A stretch of DNA of 64,000 bases from Polytrichum commune (lineage: Eukaryota > Streptophyta > Polytrichopsida > Polytrichales > Polytrichaceae). Position numbers and translations under genes: made by a program. The notes below the pieces were generated by a model. That model had not been told where the DNA came from. It made no database searches and saw only the letters and a list, made by a program, of their open reading frames with translations. This document shows positions 11,301 to 24,153 of this stretch, piece by piece. Each line of letters begins with the position of its first letter. Within the stretch, counting starts at the first letter, position 1. The stretch is from contig OX485807.1 of assembly GCA_950295325.1 (NCBI GenBank), positions 2,606,501 to 2,670,500 of the forward strand, read 5' to 3'.

Positions 11301-14300
11301 GGGTCTAACACAAAACTTGAAGCTGTGGCAATCACTTGATTTGTCATTGGCTTCTAGAAATTTTAATATCATCATGGAGGGGACCCAAACCCAAATATAT
11401 GTTGCAATCCCTTAACATGGTCCACTTTTAGGGCCCATGAATTGCAAAATAGGATTTCTAGTTCAAATGGTACAACCTTTGGATGCTTTTCATGCTCACG
11501 GCTCTTAGTGATGCTCTTGTTAATAGTTTAGAAGATGCATAGCATTATTCATTGGCCATTGCAAGTTGGGTGGGGCTGGGAATATGTCTAATGGTTTTTT
11601 GGACTATACCTTGCTTATTTTCTCTTACTAGCAGATTCAACCTTTTAAACTCGAGTGAAGCACTCTCATTGATATATTAGAATGGAACGGTTTATAGTAG
11701 CTAAATAATGTTATGTGAGCAAACATCACAATGTCTAGAGTCTTACTTTGCTTCAGCTGAAGCATGAGGTAGTTTCTGTATCTTCTACTCCTCTGGAACA
11801 AGAACACTGCAATGACCACCACCACCACACAAAACAAGGCACTGGTGCTTGTTGCGATTGCAATGATTCTGTGGCTTGATGCATTTGAGTCTACTGAACC
11901 ACAATATTCAAAGTCATCAATTCCGGTGACCACTATAGTTGGTCGCATTTGATAACTCAGAAAATGTTTTAGTTTGGTAAACTTTAAAACAGGCGTTAGA
12001 AAATCTTGGGCAGTAGAGTCATTTGTGCTTGTTTATATTGTTAAACGGAAAAGAGTTTTAACACAACCAATCAAGACTTCAATGGTTTATGAGAACAACT
12101 CTTGAGCTCAGGTGCCTAGTGAACACTAACTTCAATTACCCAAAGGAAGTGAAATTTGATTTATTAACCCTTAAACATCAACAAAGCCCTGATGGGGGGT
12201 TGGAGAGAAGAAGAATGAAGTTTTGTTGTTGAGAACTTTATTTGTAGTCATTTCATAAGAAAATATACCTTCTTAGAATAGTTTTCTCCTTCCTCTAATG
12301 AGATACTCTAATTGAAGGATTAACGTGAAAGAGATGTAAATATAGGCCATATATTTTCAAAGAATTCAACATATAATTCTATGCGATATCTAGTATTTTG
12401 GCCATCATTTCGACAAATTATTGTACTTTTCCTTTCTTTGAAACTATGTTGTACATATTCGAGCCTTGCAATACAAAACTTTCATCCAATAATACTTGCT
12501 ATGATTTCTTATTGGTTGTATGCAATTGGATATCTTATGTGTATGCTTTTATGGCATGTCAAGATGTCAGATTTAGCTTTCAAACAGAAGGACATCAATT
12601 ATGCATTGAGTGATAAACAACATTTCTCTATCTTAATGCAAACAACATTTGAACAAATTTAGTAGTTTGTCATCTCAAGTCATGTCAATTTTCAAGACAT
12701 CCTTTGACCTTTAAGGGTTAACATGCACAATAGATAATTGATCCTTGGGGATTGTACCTGGGGATGTATCATAACAAACTCCTTGACATAAACATCTTTG
12801 CAAATCAATTTGTGATTTCACGGGGAAGTTGTTACAGTATGGATTGCCTCGGAGTCTACAATGTTTGTCACATCCACATTTTAGTACACATATGGGCAAC
12901 AATAGTATATTCAACTTCCAAGGGACCTATGTTGCAACTATGTTAGCATAGTTGATTTTCAATTCACCCTACCATCTATGTTCCACCCAATCATAGTGGC
13001 AATATCCGGGCGAACCAAATATCTTCAACCTTACATTCAACCTAGGGACTTACTGTTCAAGACAATAAGTGCGGTGGCTTGTCCGCGGCCATTCACTTAT
13101 AAAACGAGACAAGAGCCTTTGAATGTCCTCTAATTCTTGTGATGCCCGTTTCAAAATTAGATATAGATTTTAACCAACTCGAAGACAATTCAACAATACC
13201 TTAACTCAAGCCAGTGGCAACATGTTGGAGTCGTCTCTTTTGCAGCTTAAAAATCTACAAATCTACCAATTTGCAAATTTCTTCGATTGCACAGTTCGTG
13301 TGCCCTACGACTTGTACATTGGTAGGCACCACACCAGGTAAAATTTTCTAAGAAGTGCTTGCAATAATGATGAGGCAAAAATCCACAAAGAGTGTCTTAC
13401 TTGACGGTGGTATTAAAACTCTCGACAGATGAGCCTCCATACTTAACAGACGTTATTTGATTCTTCGTCAAGCTTAATTCAAGTAGGCTGGAGTTGGAAG
13501 ACACAATGTCGTCAAGGTATAAGGTACCAGTGATATCGTTGTCATCCAGATACCTGCAAACAATGTGTTCTCACACAAAGTATATGAGTTGCTTGACATG
13601 ATATAAGAATGTCTCCGACTCACGTACAACAACTTTTTTCCGCATTTTTCACATCCATTAGGTGCTCAATTACGTGAATTTTGCACGTGACCACCACCAA
13701 ATTTGATATGTGGGGTCTGGTACACATATTATTTGGCAAATCCCCTTTTATTTCCATGTTTTTAACTCAAGCGTGGTGTGAGCCAACTTGCCATCAGCTG
13801 TCATGCCCAAGGGATGGTAATGCACTAGAGCCACACACCAAACCTAGGTTCTAACAGTGCAAATCATTAGAGTTATGACGTGTCACATATGCATACAAGT
13901 CATTTAAAGAAGCTGAATAGTCAATAGGTATGCCACTTTGCATCATAAAACCATCGCTCTCAAAATGAAGTTTACGTATTTACAAGAGGATATGAAGGGA
14001 ATTCTTACAGATAATTCAACTTTGTAAATTTTGTAATAGAGGTGGATAAATTTAGGTTGGTATCCATCAAATTTATGTCTTGTAACCCCCTGCAAAGATC
14101 AAAGTTTAGTCAATGATTGGAAATCTAAAACTAGAAGAATATAGGCATGGGTACACTGATGTGAACAAAAGCCTCCCCATGTTAGCAACAATCTCATCAT
14201 TGTTTTCTTACTAATCTTCTATATAATATTAGGTTTATTGTTTTATCCTTTGAAAGAACATGGGTCTTCCACATTGATGACAACACCCAAATGGTTGTAG

Positions 14301-17300
14301 CTAGGACACCCACAATTTTAAGGATAATTAGGACTCCATTAACGTCTCTTGCATTCATTGGGTGGACTATAACCAATGTTACAAGGAATCTTGTTGACTT
14401 TAAGTGGTTGTTTAAAAGATGATTATAACCCATAGCCATATACCCTCATCATTGATGCACACACTACTAGCAATGTGGCTCTTAATAAACAAGCGCCATG
14501 TTGGAAGAGACATGTAGCGAAGACCATATACCTTCTATCATTTTGATCATTTTTTTTGGGGGGGGGAGGAACACAAGAAGCATATGGCCACCTACCTAGT
14601 TATTCCGTCAAAGTAGAGGGAGTATTTCACGGTCGGGAATCGAACCACCAACCATTGCATTTGGTTTTGGGTACCTCTCCACTATCATTTGGTACTTTAG
14701 GGTCATCTCAGACCGTTCGCCATTCTCTCTTGCCGTCTATACTAATACTATTGAAATATGACACCCATGATGCCACTTGCAAGGTAGAGAGAGATGAAGC
14801 ACTACTAAATCATTTGAACATAGAGGGGATTTTGTACATCCCAAATTTCTCTTTCCATGCATGATTGCATCAAATGATCATACACTGACCAACTTACTTA
14901 GTCATCGAGTGTAACTTTGGACAAAGATATACCACTCGCATGAATTGAAGTTGAGACCCATTCAACTTTGCAACCAATTCTGCAATTGAGTTTGGATCAA
15001 AATGTCCATTGTAGCTTAGGTTACTGCACACATTCCAATAAACAACTCTTCTCAAATTCATGTTTTTGTTTTCATTGCAGTATCCATCATAATAAACACC
15101 GACGAGCAATCCATACTATATTATTAAATGATCTATGAATAATGAAGAGAGGCAAACTATCCAAGATAGCATGGTTGCCGTTCAACAAAAACCAATTTGT
15201 GTGATCATGTCATGTGCTATTGTACGCAAAAAATTTCATAGTACTCTCGAACATAACTTTATAATATATGGCCGATTATGGTAAAAAGGCACAAGGCTAT
15301 GGTTTCTATATGTAACATGCAAGGACTGTCCACTTTCCTTCCAACACGTGAAGACATATGTCGACAATGCATGAGGGGGTAGAAGTTGTTGACACTCACA
15401 TGACTTGTAGAGCTGACCATGAGCTGAAGTCAGGGAGGAGCCCAGAGAAATTGTTTGTTGAGAGATCTAGTCTTGTAAATATAGATTCTGTCGACACAAT
15501 GGACAAGTCCACAACCCCGCTGAACTGGTTCCCACTCACATTCCTACAGTGAAATTTGAAGTGTTCGTAGGACATGTCAGAAGGAGGCTTTGATTTCACT
15601 TGCACATAAAAAACTTGACAATCAGAGTAGCTCTTGCAGATCAGAAACATTTTCCAGAAAGTGGCCATGTGGAGGTTATCAGCCTGTGACAAACAAGTTC
15701 TGTGCACTTTGAAGTCAAGCATCCAATGAAGTGAGAATTGGGGGGAAAAAAGGTCAAATAAATGAACTCACAGTCTATGAAGTTGTGGAGCTGATGTAAG
15801 ATTAGGGAGCGCACCAACAAACGCATTGCCAGACAAGTCCCTAAGTAGAGGTGAAAACAAATATAATCAGCAGATGTTAACACAGTTACTTTAGTGTTCT
15901 GTAAGTGTGAGGCAAACCAGAATGAACTAAGTCAGGAAATTCAGTGACACTGAACATAAAGTGCAAAAAGTATGATCTCTAATAGCATTTGAGGATTTGA
16001 TGGTTATTATGCACTGAATAGCATCTGGCAGCTTAAAAGCTCATGAATTTGTCACACATGTGCAACTTTTTATCACATGATTATCCTAGCTGTAACTTCT
16101 GGGAGCAGAATCAGGGCTGTTGTTTAGATCCATTATCAGAGCATGGGATGGATCACATGCATAGAGCCGAATACCAGTTATCATAATTCTACTGAAGTTG
16201 CTGGAGCCACTAAGTAGCGGTTGATTGGGTGACAACTGCTGTAACCTACACAAAGACACAAATTGTGGGCCTTACACTGACACCAAATATGGCAGAGGTT
16301 GGAGAAAGTTGCCAGTTACATTCCCAGTGAGATTGTTATTTGACAGCTTCAATGTTTGCAGCGACATGAGATTTTTCATCAACTCGATTGGCATTGGGCC
16401 AGTTAAGGAGTTTCCACTCAAGTCCCTGGAGAGCAAAGGCACAGCCAGATCAGCACCATGAGTTATAAAGATTTTTTCTCAATATAGTCAAATATGTCAT
16501 TTTATTTGGCAGACTAGATTGGGCACCCCTTTGCACTTCAGGAATTGCTGGGAGGTTCAGGATCCTGCAACAATGTATGATCTTAAATTCTGGAAGAATT
16601 CGAGAGTTACATTGCTTTTCAACCCACTAAACTTAGTGTAAAACATGTGGACGGTTTACATGACTGATTGACACAAGCTGGTGACTTCCAAGTCACCTTC
16701 TGTCAATCGGTCATGTCAAACCATCCACGTGTTTTCAACAGGTGAACATCACAACACCTACTGAGGGGGACGACTATCCGGGGGAGGCGGTGAAAACGTT
16801 GATTATTATAATAGCTATTTTGAGTTAAAATTACCCCTGAGTCAGGGTCAAAGACCCTGTATTAGTCTATTGAGCTTAAGAAGGAATGAATCAAGAACCA
16901 ACCTATAGGCAGTCAATTTCTACTATTAATTCCTTGGTAGGTGTTAGAAACCAAACCGGTTTTTGACTAATAACCTTTCACGACAAATTCACTTGACGAC
17001 GACATGTGAATACTTGCGCTACAAAGTCAGACTGTTTTTCAAGGTAGATTACAGATTTTGAAGGTATGTCAAATTCTGCAGCTCTTCCGGTATTGGTCCT
17101 GTGAATCCGTTGTAGTGCAGGTCCCTGTTTTTTAGCCATGGCCACACAAATCAAGACACTATCAGTAATGTCAATAACTTCTGATGCATGGTATGTATGT
17201 CAGATACGCATCATTCTTGTGCCATGGAAAATATTGAGACACACAAAAAGAAGAATCTACTTGGACATGAGAATGCGGTTACCAATCCATACAGGATGGT

Positions 17301-18614
17301 AGCTTTGGCTAGGTTTCCGAGCTCTGGAGGAAGCGGTCCATTTAGCCTTCGATTTCCTGTCAGCGATCTGGACATGGGCATAGAGGGACTCGTATCAACA
17401 GCCCATCATGAGATTCCATAGGGTTGGATGCATTCAAGATTCCAAGCAGTACTAATCATCATTATACTTTAAAGTGAGTGGGTTTAGAATTGATTGAACA
17501 AGTAAACCTTGAAAACAGGCATGGAGGTGATATCGTAACAAGGTATGTAATAAATCATTGAGAACTACATTTTTTAAAAGTTGATATAACAGTTGGAAGC
17601 AAGACAAAATGGATCAGTGATGCCTTGCCAACTCACAATGCGACAAGGTCGCTGAGGTTCCCAATTGCCGGTGGCAAAGTGCCAACAATGGATGCATCAC
17701 TCAGTGTCCTGTACAAGAGCATCACTCATCCCAAATGAGGATATTGTGTCAAACTTCAAATCGTCCTCAAGACGTATCCACAGTGAAACAGAATTACAGG
17801 TCCCAAAACTCATTACATCATCCAAACTCTTCAATGCCAGAACATCAACAGGAGACCCCATCCCTCTTTGCCCTCTGTTTTCTTGGGTTCCGTCTTCTAC
17901 AACTTTCTAACCTCACTACAATAAGTAGTCCTATTCAGTTGTGTGGATTACCACATGTAGTTATGCATTGCTATAACTTTTTAACAGGATCATCACTTAT
18001 TACCAAGTTATAGTTTGTTCCTTGATGTGCATACAAAATATTTATGTTGTGTGGTCAGAAAGTGATGATGTTAGTAAAACGTTACAACAATAAGCAACCA
18101 ACACTAAAAGGACATTTTAGTGTATCTTCTCCCTGCTCATTTTTTACAAAGTAGGTGCACCTATTTCGGTTTGTGATCCATTGTGCATACCGAAAAGCAA
18201 GGGTAAAATAGGTACAAAGCATATGATAAATGGTCAAATTCTCCATCTTGTGATATAAGTAGCATGTCATTAACTTATAAGAAACTCTAACAAGTTGGAC
18301 CAACCCTTCAGATGTACCTCTAAGAGCCTTACAATAGGATGTAACATGCATGGTTTGGCAGAGTCTTACAGGCCGATGATATAGACACTCCAGTTTGTAT
18401 TCGAGTTAGATTGTAGTTGATTCCAGCAAAGTACACCTATCCAAGGGCTATTGAAGCAAGGATAATTAATCCACCCACTTTCCCAGCCTGCTAAATTGAT
18501 TTCGAGGTCTGGTGTACTGCCATTCCATGCTTCCCAAATACTCTGCAGTGCGTTCACTGTCATGGCCCCAACAACCCACATTGAAACCATCAAAATGATC
18601 ATGGACCATTCCAT
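8400..18614 (-). CDS. Leucine-rich-repeat receptor-like protein kinase, about 17 exons
   Basis: Membrane receptor kinase. Predicted exons, 5' to 3': 18370-18614, 17637-17708, 17293-17367, 17053-17124, 16285-16425, 15772-15840, 15400-15543, 14898-15023, 14009-14089, 13401-13553, 12758-12855, 11747-11893, 10817-10926, 9956-10169, 9328-9571, 9031-9181, 8400-8783. All have GT-AG borders and the phases I checked agree. The start at 18614 ([15 protein letters not shown]) gives a signal peptide; an in-frame ATG lies upstream at 18686. It is followed by an N-terminal LRR cap ([21 protein letters not shown]), LRRs such as [18 protein letters not shown], a Cys-rich end (GNPYC), and one transmembrane segment in 11747-11893. 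The kinase keeps its Gly loop ([10 protein letters not shown]), [15 protein letters not shown] and PPE, so it is probably active. It resembles LRR subfamily VIII but I see no malectin domain. A decayed LRR exon lies near 15610-15685. Confidence 0.88.
14540..14710 (-). mobile_element. Possible tRNA-derived SINE in an intron of the receptor kinase
   Basis: On the minus strand, GGTTCGATTCCCGACC matches the internal RNA polymerase III B box of tRNAs. A TAGTGGAGAGGTACCC stretch about 35 bp upstream could be a weak A box. The segment ends in CCCCCCCAAAAAAAA, like a SINE tail. No tRNA cloverleaf is evident. Target duplications were not identified. Confidence 0.4.
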
Positions 18615-19022
18615 GTTAGTAATTGTGATGTTAGCCGCAGTGAAGTAAGCGCGTAGGCCCACAATAAACATGTGGTGCGCCCACATGATAAATCTAGTTG
18701 TTCCAACCCTTCATAGTTGTTGGAGATGACAAAGAACTAAACGACATCTTAAACCCTATAGCTTACAAGTAATACCAGCGAGATCCAACCGTACACTATG
18801 GTCCGAGTTGGTTTCCCCACATGTGGCTCGTCCATGGCAAATTTTTCCAGCTTTTGCGGCTTCTTGCCGTACAAGCGTGGTCGTGATAATCACCCCGTAG
18901 GAATACGCGTGTGCCCTTGACGGGCAATTGCAGCCATTTAAAGAGCCACGTTTTCAATGACTTAATTAGCTTAGGATTCTCCTCCCTTTTTTTGCTCACT
19001 TATGACTCAAAAGCGGCCAAAC

Positions 19023-21731
19023 CTCCTACAAAGGAAGAAGAATCGACTGAGCATCTCAGCCTTTGGTAGGAATAGTTGTTGTAGATTAATCGCTAGTAAA
19101 GTTTTCAGACCTTGGACAACTGCCAAAATAACTATAATTAACTAGATTTTTTCAAGACATTTAAGGGAACGCTTATAGTTAACTAGAAATTTCTAAGAGC
19201 ATATTCAAGAACAATTATAGTTAACTAGAAAAAATCCAAGTATTATTATGTATTTGAAGAAGTTTGCCTCTTGATTTGTTTCAGTTGATGGTTTTTAATA
19301 TGCTCGGGCCACTGAGGATCATCAAGAAACATCTTTATACGATAACTCACTATGTTGGGCTCCGGAACAACCTTCATGTACACCACCAACACAAATAACA
19401 CACTAATGACACTACAACACTACAACAAAATTCCGTGAACATGATGCGCTCAACTTTAACTAACTAAATATTAAGTTAACTAGATATACTTATAGTTAAC
19501 TACATTTTTTGGCAGGTCAAATCATGAATTACTATAGTTACAAAAGGAAACTAGTTAACTAATAGTTGGGTAGTTGTCCAAGGTTTGAAGGTTACATGTC
19601 TGACATATTCATCAAAAGGTGAGGCCACCAGAACATCTCAAAATGAAAGGCGAGGATGTTTTCTATGCCATGATCTACACAGTAAGCAATCATGGCAGGG
19701 ATATATATGTACTGGCCACTGCAATATTAAGGGTGAGGCCGATCCGATTGAGCCCCTGCATTCAGTATTACTCATATACTGCAGATTCTAAACCACACAT
19801 CAGACAATTGCATAGCTCACGTCAATGACCCGCAAGACATACGTACATTTCGAAGCTCGATATGATGATCTGTTAATGTGCAAGATTCATCTGGCAACCT
19901 ATAACCCTGACTAGGGCACAGATACTACAAACTATCAATACCTATCAATGATCGGGGAGAACTGGCAGTTAGTTACAAATGAACCAGTTGAGTTTGAGAA
20001 ATAACCGGTTGAAGTTTGAAACTGCAGGAAAATTACCCATCATTTTTATAGGAATTTATAGAATATACCCCAATTTAATCAAGGTAAACCGGAGGATGTC
20101 AACTTGTAACCGGTTGGACTTGCAAACACTCGGATCTCAACCGATTATGCCCCAAAATCTCCCCGATCACTGATACCTATACCCGAACTTTCACCCCAAG
20201 AATTCTACCATACTCTAATTATCAAGAGCATTGGTGATCAGACCGCGTGGGACAAACTTGCAGACATACTCAAGAATATACCACTGAACCTTCAGTTCAA
20301 TCTATCAATTCGACGATGCCATGTACACAAATTCCTCAGTCATCTGATCCGAGTACTTGGAAGCTAGCGTCGAGTCTGCTGAAAGTATGGAAACCTGGCA
20401 TCTTTTCTACCGAGGAGAGTCAGCTGAACTTACGATCTTTATCGCTGTAAAAATAAATGTCGGTGGTTGGACTTGAGAGCACAGTAGCTTGCTGGAATGA
20501 TAGTTGATCGGGGAAGAGAGCATGAACGCACAACACGACCAGTACCAAATTTCTCACATCAACCTGCTGCTGCTTGCATACCGACCGCCCCATTGTGTAC
20601 CCACTGCGGCCTTACCTACCCCCTCTCAGCCCCTTCACCAACTGCTACAATTTGTCATTGAGATTGTTGCACAACTTCACGTCAGTCCTTGATGGGTGTG
20701 TTTTTTGTTTTTCATTTGTCGCCAGCACATGTCAACAAGATCCTCGGTTGCATGAATAGCTCGTGATCTGATTGCAAATTTTATCTCTCAAAGCCTAGCG
20801 TTTACGGTTTTGCAAAAATGGTAGAGACTTTGTGGGTTCAATCTACCACACGACAACCACAAGTTTTGGACATCTTATCATAGAATCGAGTTTTAGCATG
20901 GGTCATTTTCTATTGCATTTAAAAGGAATGAAGGTGGATGTAAAGGTACCACAAACAATGAGGTGTGTTCAGTGTCATCCAATATCATCCACTCCAAGTG
21001 TGTCTAAAGGGCAAAGCTTCATTGGCTCACAACCTACTACATGTTCTAGTCAAGGGTTTCTTAACTACAACCCTACATTGAATCTACCTCTATGATGAAA
21101 CATGTCATGAATGGCCACACTGCCAATATGGAGACTGAGGTATAAGGAAGTGATGCACAAGAAACAAGACAAAATGCAAGAAAAGGATGTAGGTGATCCC
21201 TAGTGCCATAATTGAATACTATGATAATACTAGCCCCAATGGGAAGAATGATGTAGCACAACAAAGATATTTGGAGGATCTTGTTCTTTATATTGCAAAA
21301 AGATACATTGCATTGTTTGCAAAGGAGAATTCATGGTTTCATCATTTGGACTTGCTCCGGCCTGATTCAAAGGTTAAGTTCTTTACAAGGAAATAGTTGG
21401 CCAAGAAGATTATCCCCTCTATATTGCAAAAGACCACGGAACATTTTGTGTTGCCAACATTGGTAAGTTGTGCAACAATCTCAACGACTTTTGATCTCTG
21501 GATGTCGCATACGGGAGTGGACACTTCCTTTTCAGTTTTCAACTTCATAGATAGCAATTGGGAACTAGTTTCTAGCATATCATTTAATCTTATGCAATAT
21601 CATTACATGGTGCAGCCCCCAGGGGGTGCACTACAATATCTCGTATGGAATCATGTGAGTGAACAAAAGGGGTATTAATTGTGGGGTAGCCTTATAAAGT
21701 ATACATGAGCTTAGAGTATTACTTTAGTCAA
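19023..21731. repeat. Dispersed direct repeat, copy B
   Basis: Second copy of the sequence at 1321-5762, lacking the 2943-4690 segment. It begins at the shared CTCCTACAAAGGAAG-like sequence, about 400 bp upstream of the receptor kinase start. It contains the second hAT relic. Similarity stops at about 21731, close to the position where copia begins in copy A. Confidence 0.8.
20760..21680 (+). pseudogene. hAT-type transposase relic, N-terminal part (copy B)
   Basis: Same protein remnant as in copy A. The Cys-x2-Cys knuckle is at about 20965, the QQRYLEDLVLYIAKRY piece at about 21260-21310, and FDLWMSHTGVD with NFIDSNWE at about 21490-21560. In-frame stops (for example after FFTRK near 21395) and frame changes make it a pseudogene. 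Its probable continuation is at 23204-23503, separated by about 1.5 kb of unrelated sequence. Confidence 0.75.
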
Positions 21732-21858
21732 TTTCATAAAATTACATAGCCCATTTTTAATGTGTTATGAACTATAAATTTACACATAGGGCCATCCCTT
21801 ATAACATGTAGGTAAGAAGTAACTCTTAGGCCTCTTCATTGGGGAATTTTTAAAAAAA

Positions 21859-21860
<2 letters not shown>

Positions 21861-21893
<33 letters not shown>
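21861..21893. repeat. (GT)n microsatellite
   Basis: About 16 GT dinucleotides directly after an A-rich run, just beyond the end of copy B. Confidence 0.95.
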
Positions 21894-21894
<1 letters not shown>

Positions 21895-22061
21895 ATTTTC
21901 TATTCTTATTTTTGGTTTTTTGGTTTATTTATTTATTTATTAAAAAAACAAATTTTATATTTTAAAGATAAAAACCATAATTACCGACCCACGAATTCAG
22001 TCTAAAGACAACACACAACTTCCCACTATGCGCTTGCCCATTCCCAGTCCACCCGCCTTGC

Positions 22062-22496
22062 TTGCTACCACACTGCCACATGCCTCCCACCTGCCCATGT
22101 GAGATATGCGTAGTTGTTGGGGAGTCAGCTGGTGTAGGTGTGAGACGAACTAAAATTGAACCTAGATGTTGGTGGAAAGCTCCTTTGGTGCATGAGAGGC
22201 AAATGGAAGCTCAATTATTTAAGGTCATGGGAGAGGACACTTGTGACTTTCATCATACCACTGGTCATTTTGATTTAGCCCAAAATGATGCAACTGGTCC
22301 AAGTTCAAATTGGCCATCAAAGAATGTTGACATCCATGAAGAACCAGTTACTAATGCATCCAATTTGCAATCTAAATTAAGACATGTCTTGTATAGTATG
22401 CTTGATGAGCATGAAGAAATTCCTTTGGAACATTGTGTGGTGCCATTTGTTGTTGTTGATGGTTCCAAGATCTTTAAAAGTACCTTGATTAGTTAG
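22062..22496 (+). CDS. Hypothetical protein, uncertain
   Basis: An open frame of 144 codons starts inside a proline/cysteine-rich stretch and ends in a run of D, E, H and V (LDEHEEIPLEHCVVPFVVV). I recognise no domain. It sits in the insertion that separates the two halves of the hAT relic and is followed by a further open piece at 22739-23016, so both may be parts of one decayed gene. There is no clear promoter or splice evidence. Confidence 0.25.
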   Translation: MLPHCHMPPTCPCEICVVVGESAGVGVRRTKIEPRCWWKAPLVHERQMEAQLFKVMGEDTCDFHHTTGHFDLAQNDATGPSSNWPSKNVDIHEEPVTNASNLQSKLRHVLYSMLDEHEEIPLEHCVVPFVVVDGSKIFKSTLIS

Positions 22497-22738
22497 TTAA
22501 ATGGCAACCCCACATTGTCCAAGAATAGGCTAACTAGAATCAATTCTAGTATGTTATATACCAAGCCTAAGAAGAAAATATCAAGAGCTAATGACAATGA
22601 TTTCAATCTAAAATTGGGATGTGATTGTGCTATGGATTTTGTCACTTAAACAATGATTGAAAAATTAAACAAAAAGGAAGACCAAGCAAATCAAAAGGAT
22701 TGACCACTAAAACTTGGTATTTAGGAAGGGTTTATAAA

Positions 22739-23016
22739 ATGCGTAGAAAAATTGGTAATAGATGGGTTGATATAGAGAATCAATTGATTTGTTGGATGGA
22801 CCATCTCATATGGAGATTGGATTATGTTGGTACCAAAAAGATCAAGGATCACTACGGACTTATGACTTAACATATCATATCATAATAGACTTAGAAACTA
22901 TTATTGCGCTAGCTACAATAACTTTTGTAGTAGAAAAAAACTTGTATGAGTTACATCCTACGGATGAAAAAGTGTTTAATGATTTTATCAATGATAAACA
23001 AGTACTTTTAAAGTGA
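22739..23016 (+). pseudogene. Hypothetical gene fragment
   Basis: One frame reads MRRKIGNRWVDIENQL up to about 22790. A shifted frame continues with DGPSHMEIGLCWYQKDQ and ends in YELHPTDEKVFNDFI at 23016. The frame change inside a protein-like stretch suggests a broken gene. Family not recognised. Confidence 0.3.
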
Positions 23017-23203
23017 AAACGTTTAGGCCTATGTTTTAGACCATGTTTGTCATTGTATACATATGTTAGGCTTTAGCTTTTAAATTTACTTTGAACATGC
23101 ATATATACGTTAGGCTTCTTATATATATATATATATATAATTTTTTATGAAAAAATGTGTATATAGGGGTATTTAATTTGGAGGTGACACATGCACATTA
23201 TAT

Positions 23204-23503
23204 TTGACTTTCAACACTAAGTGCACTCCCCGAGGGTGCAACTTTAGCAATTATTGTGAAGAGGTTGCTTTTGGATTTCCACCTCATAAACAAAGTATTT
23301 TGTATGTGAGAGACGAAGGTAGTAATTTGAGAACGTTGGCATCAACTTTAACTTCAGTTGTGTCTTGTAAGCCTTTGGCTTTGTTGCAACCTTACCCTCG
23401 AGTGTGTTTTAGGCACATTATATTGAAGGTATGCCAAAACTCTACAGATGACACCAAAATGTGTGTTGGAATGAAGAAGGTATTTGTTTCACCAACATTA
23501 TAG
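23204..23503 (+). pseudogene. hAT-type transposase relic, middle part
   Basis: The frame carries the conserved middle of hAT transposases: a KQSILYVRDEGSNL stretch with the catalytic-region D, then LTSVVSCKPLAL, a CFRHI motif and TDDTKMCVGMKKV. It fits as the continuation of the relic ending at 21680, so the intervening 1.5 kb is probably an insertion. It is truncated before the C-terminal dimerisation region. Unit 1 starts 110 bp further on. Confidence 0.75.
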
Positions 23504-23614
23504 ACAAAGACCCCTTGCTAGCCCATAATTAGTCTTTTACACTTTACCATTTTGTATTCAAGGGCTTCGTCATGGGGGGTGGACTCTACATACCACGTAC
23601 AAACTAACGTGAAT

Positions 23615-23627
23615 AACACTATATTCG
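23615..23627 (+). mobile_element. Left terminus of unit 1
   Basis: AACACTATATTCG, followed by a GAGACTTTTTGGGCATTTTG stretch. The 13-mer is identical at 52096 (unit 2) and inverted at 1306-1318 (unit 3). The flanking bases outside it differ in all three. Confidence 0.7.
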
Positions 23628-23776
23628 TTAAATTGAGACTTTTTGGGCATTTTGAGACATTCACAGAAATAAGAACAAGGATAAATGGAACACGTATTGG
23701 AGAAAGTTGTAAGATGCAAACACTTTGAAGCGGGTGTTTAGAACAAGAACCCCATTAATAACTCATATTTGGGATT

Positions 23777-23987
23777 GTTTAGGGCGGGCAATCCAAACCT
23801 TAGGCCAAGTTGAAGGGGAAATCTTAAAACATTCATATTATCGCACAAAAACTTGTATGAATATGGTTTAGGTAGGGCAATCCAAACCATAGATCATATT
23901 GAAGGGGAAATATGTGAACCAATATAATATAACATACAAAATATTCCAAACTCATATTTGTGATGGTTTAGGTAGGGCAATCCAAAC
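23777..23987. repeat. Three decayed palindromes in about 100-bp repeats
   Basis: At 23777-23798, 23866-23887 and 23966-23987: a left arm like GTTTAGGTAG, a 2-bp spacer and a right arm CAATCCAAAC. They keep the 10-2-10 geometry of unit 1 but not the inner bases. Each is embedded in a longer diverged repeat (GAAGGGGAAAT about 30 bp downstream). They lie between the unit terminus and the last coding exon. Confidence 0.5.
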
Positions 23988-24153
23988 CTTAGACCATATG
24001 GAAGGGGAAATCATGTGACACTTATATTATTGCAAAAAAAAACATACAAAGTGTGGCATGTAAAATGCATAGCATGCTAACACCACACATCCATTGGATA
24101 GTGCGACCCAAAATGTTCTTGCCTATGGCCCACAACCCTACGCCTACTATGGC

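Noticed and set aside
14556-14864. 102-codon plus-strand ORF
   Set aside because: It crosses the SINE-like segment in an intron of the receptor kinase and has no protein features.
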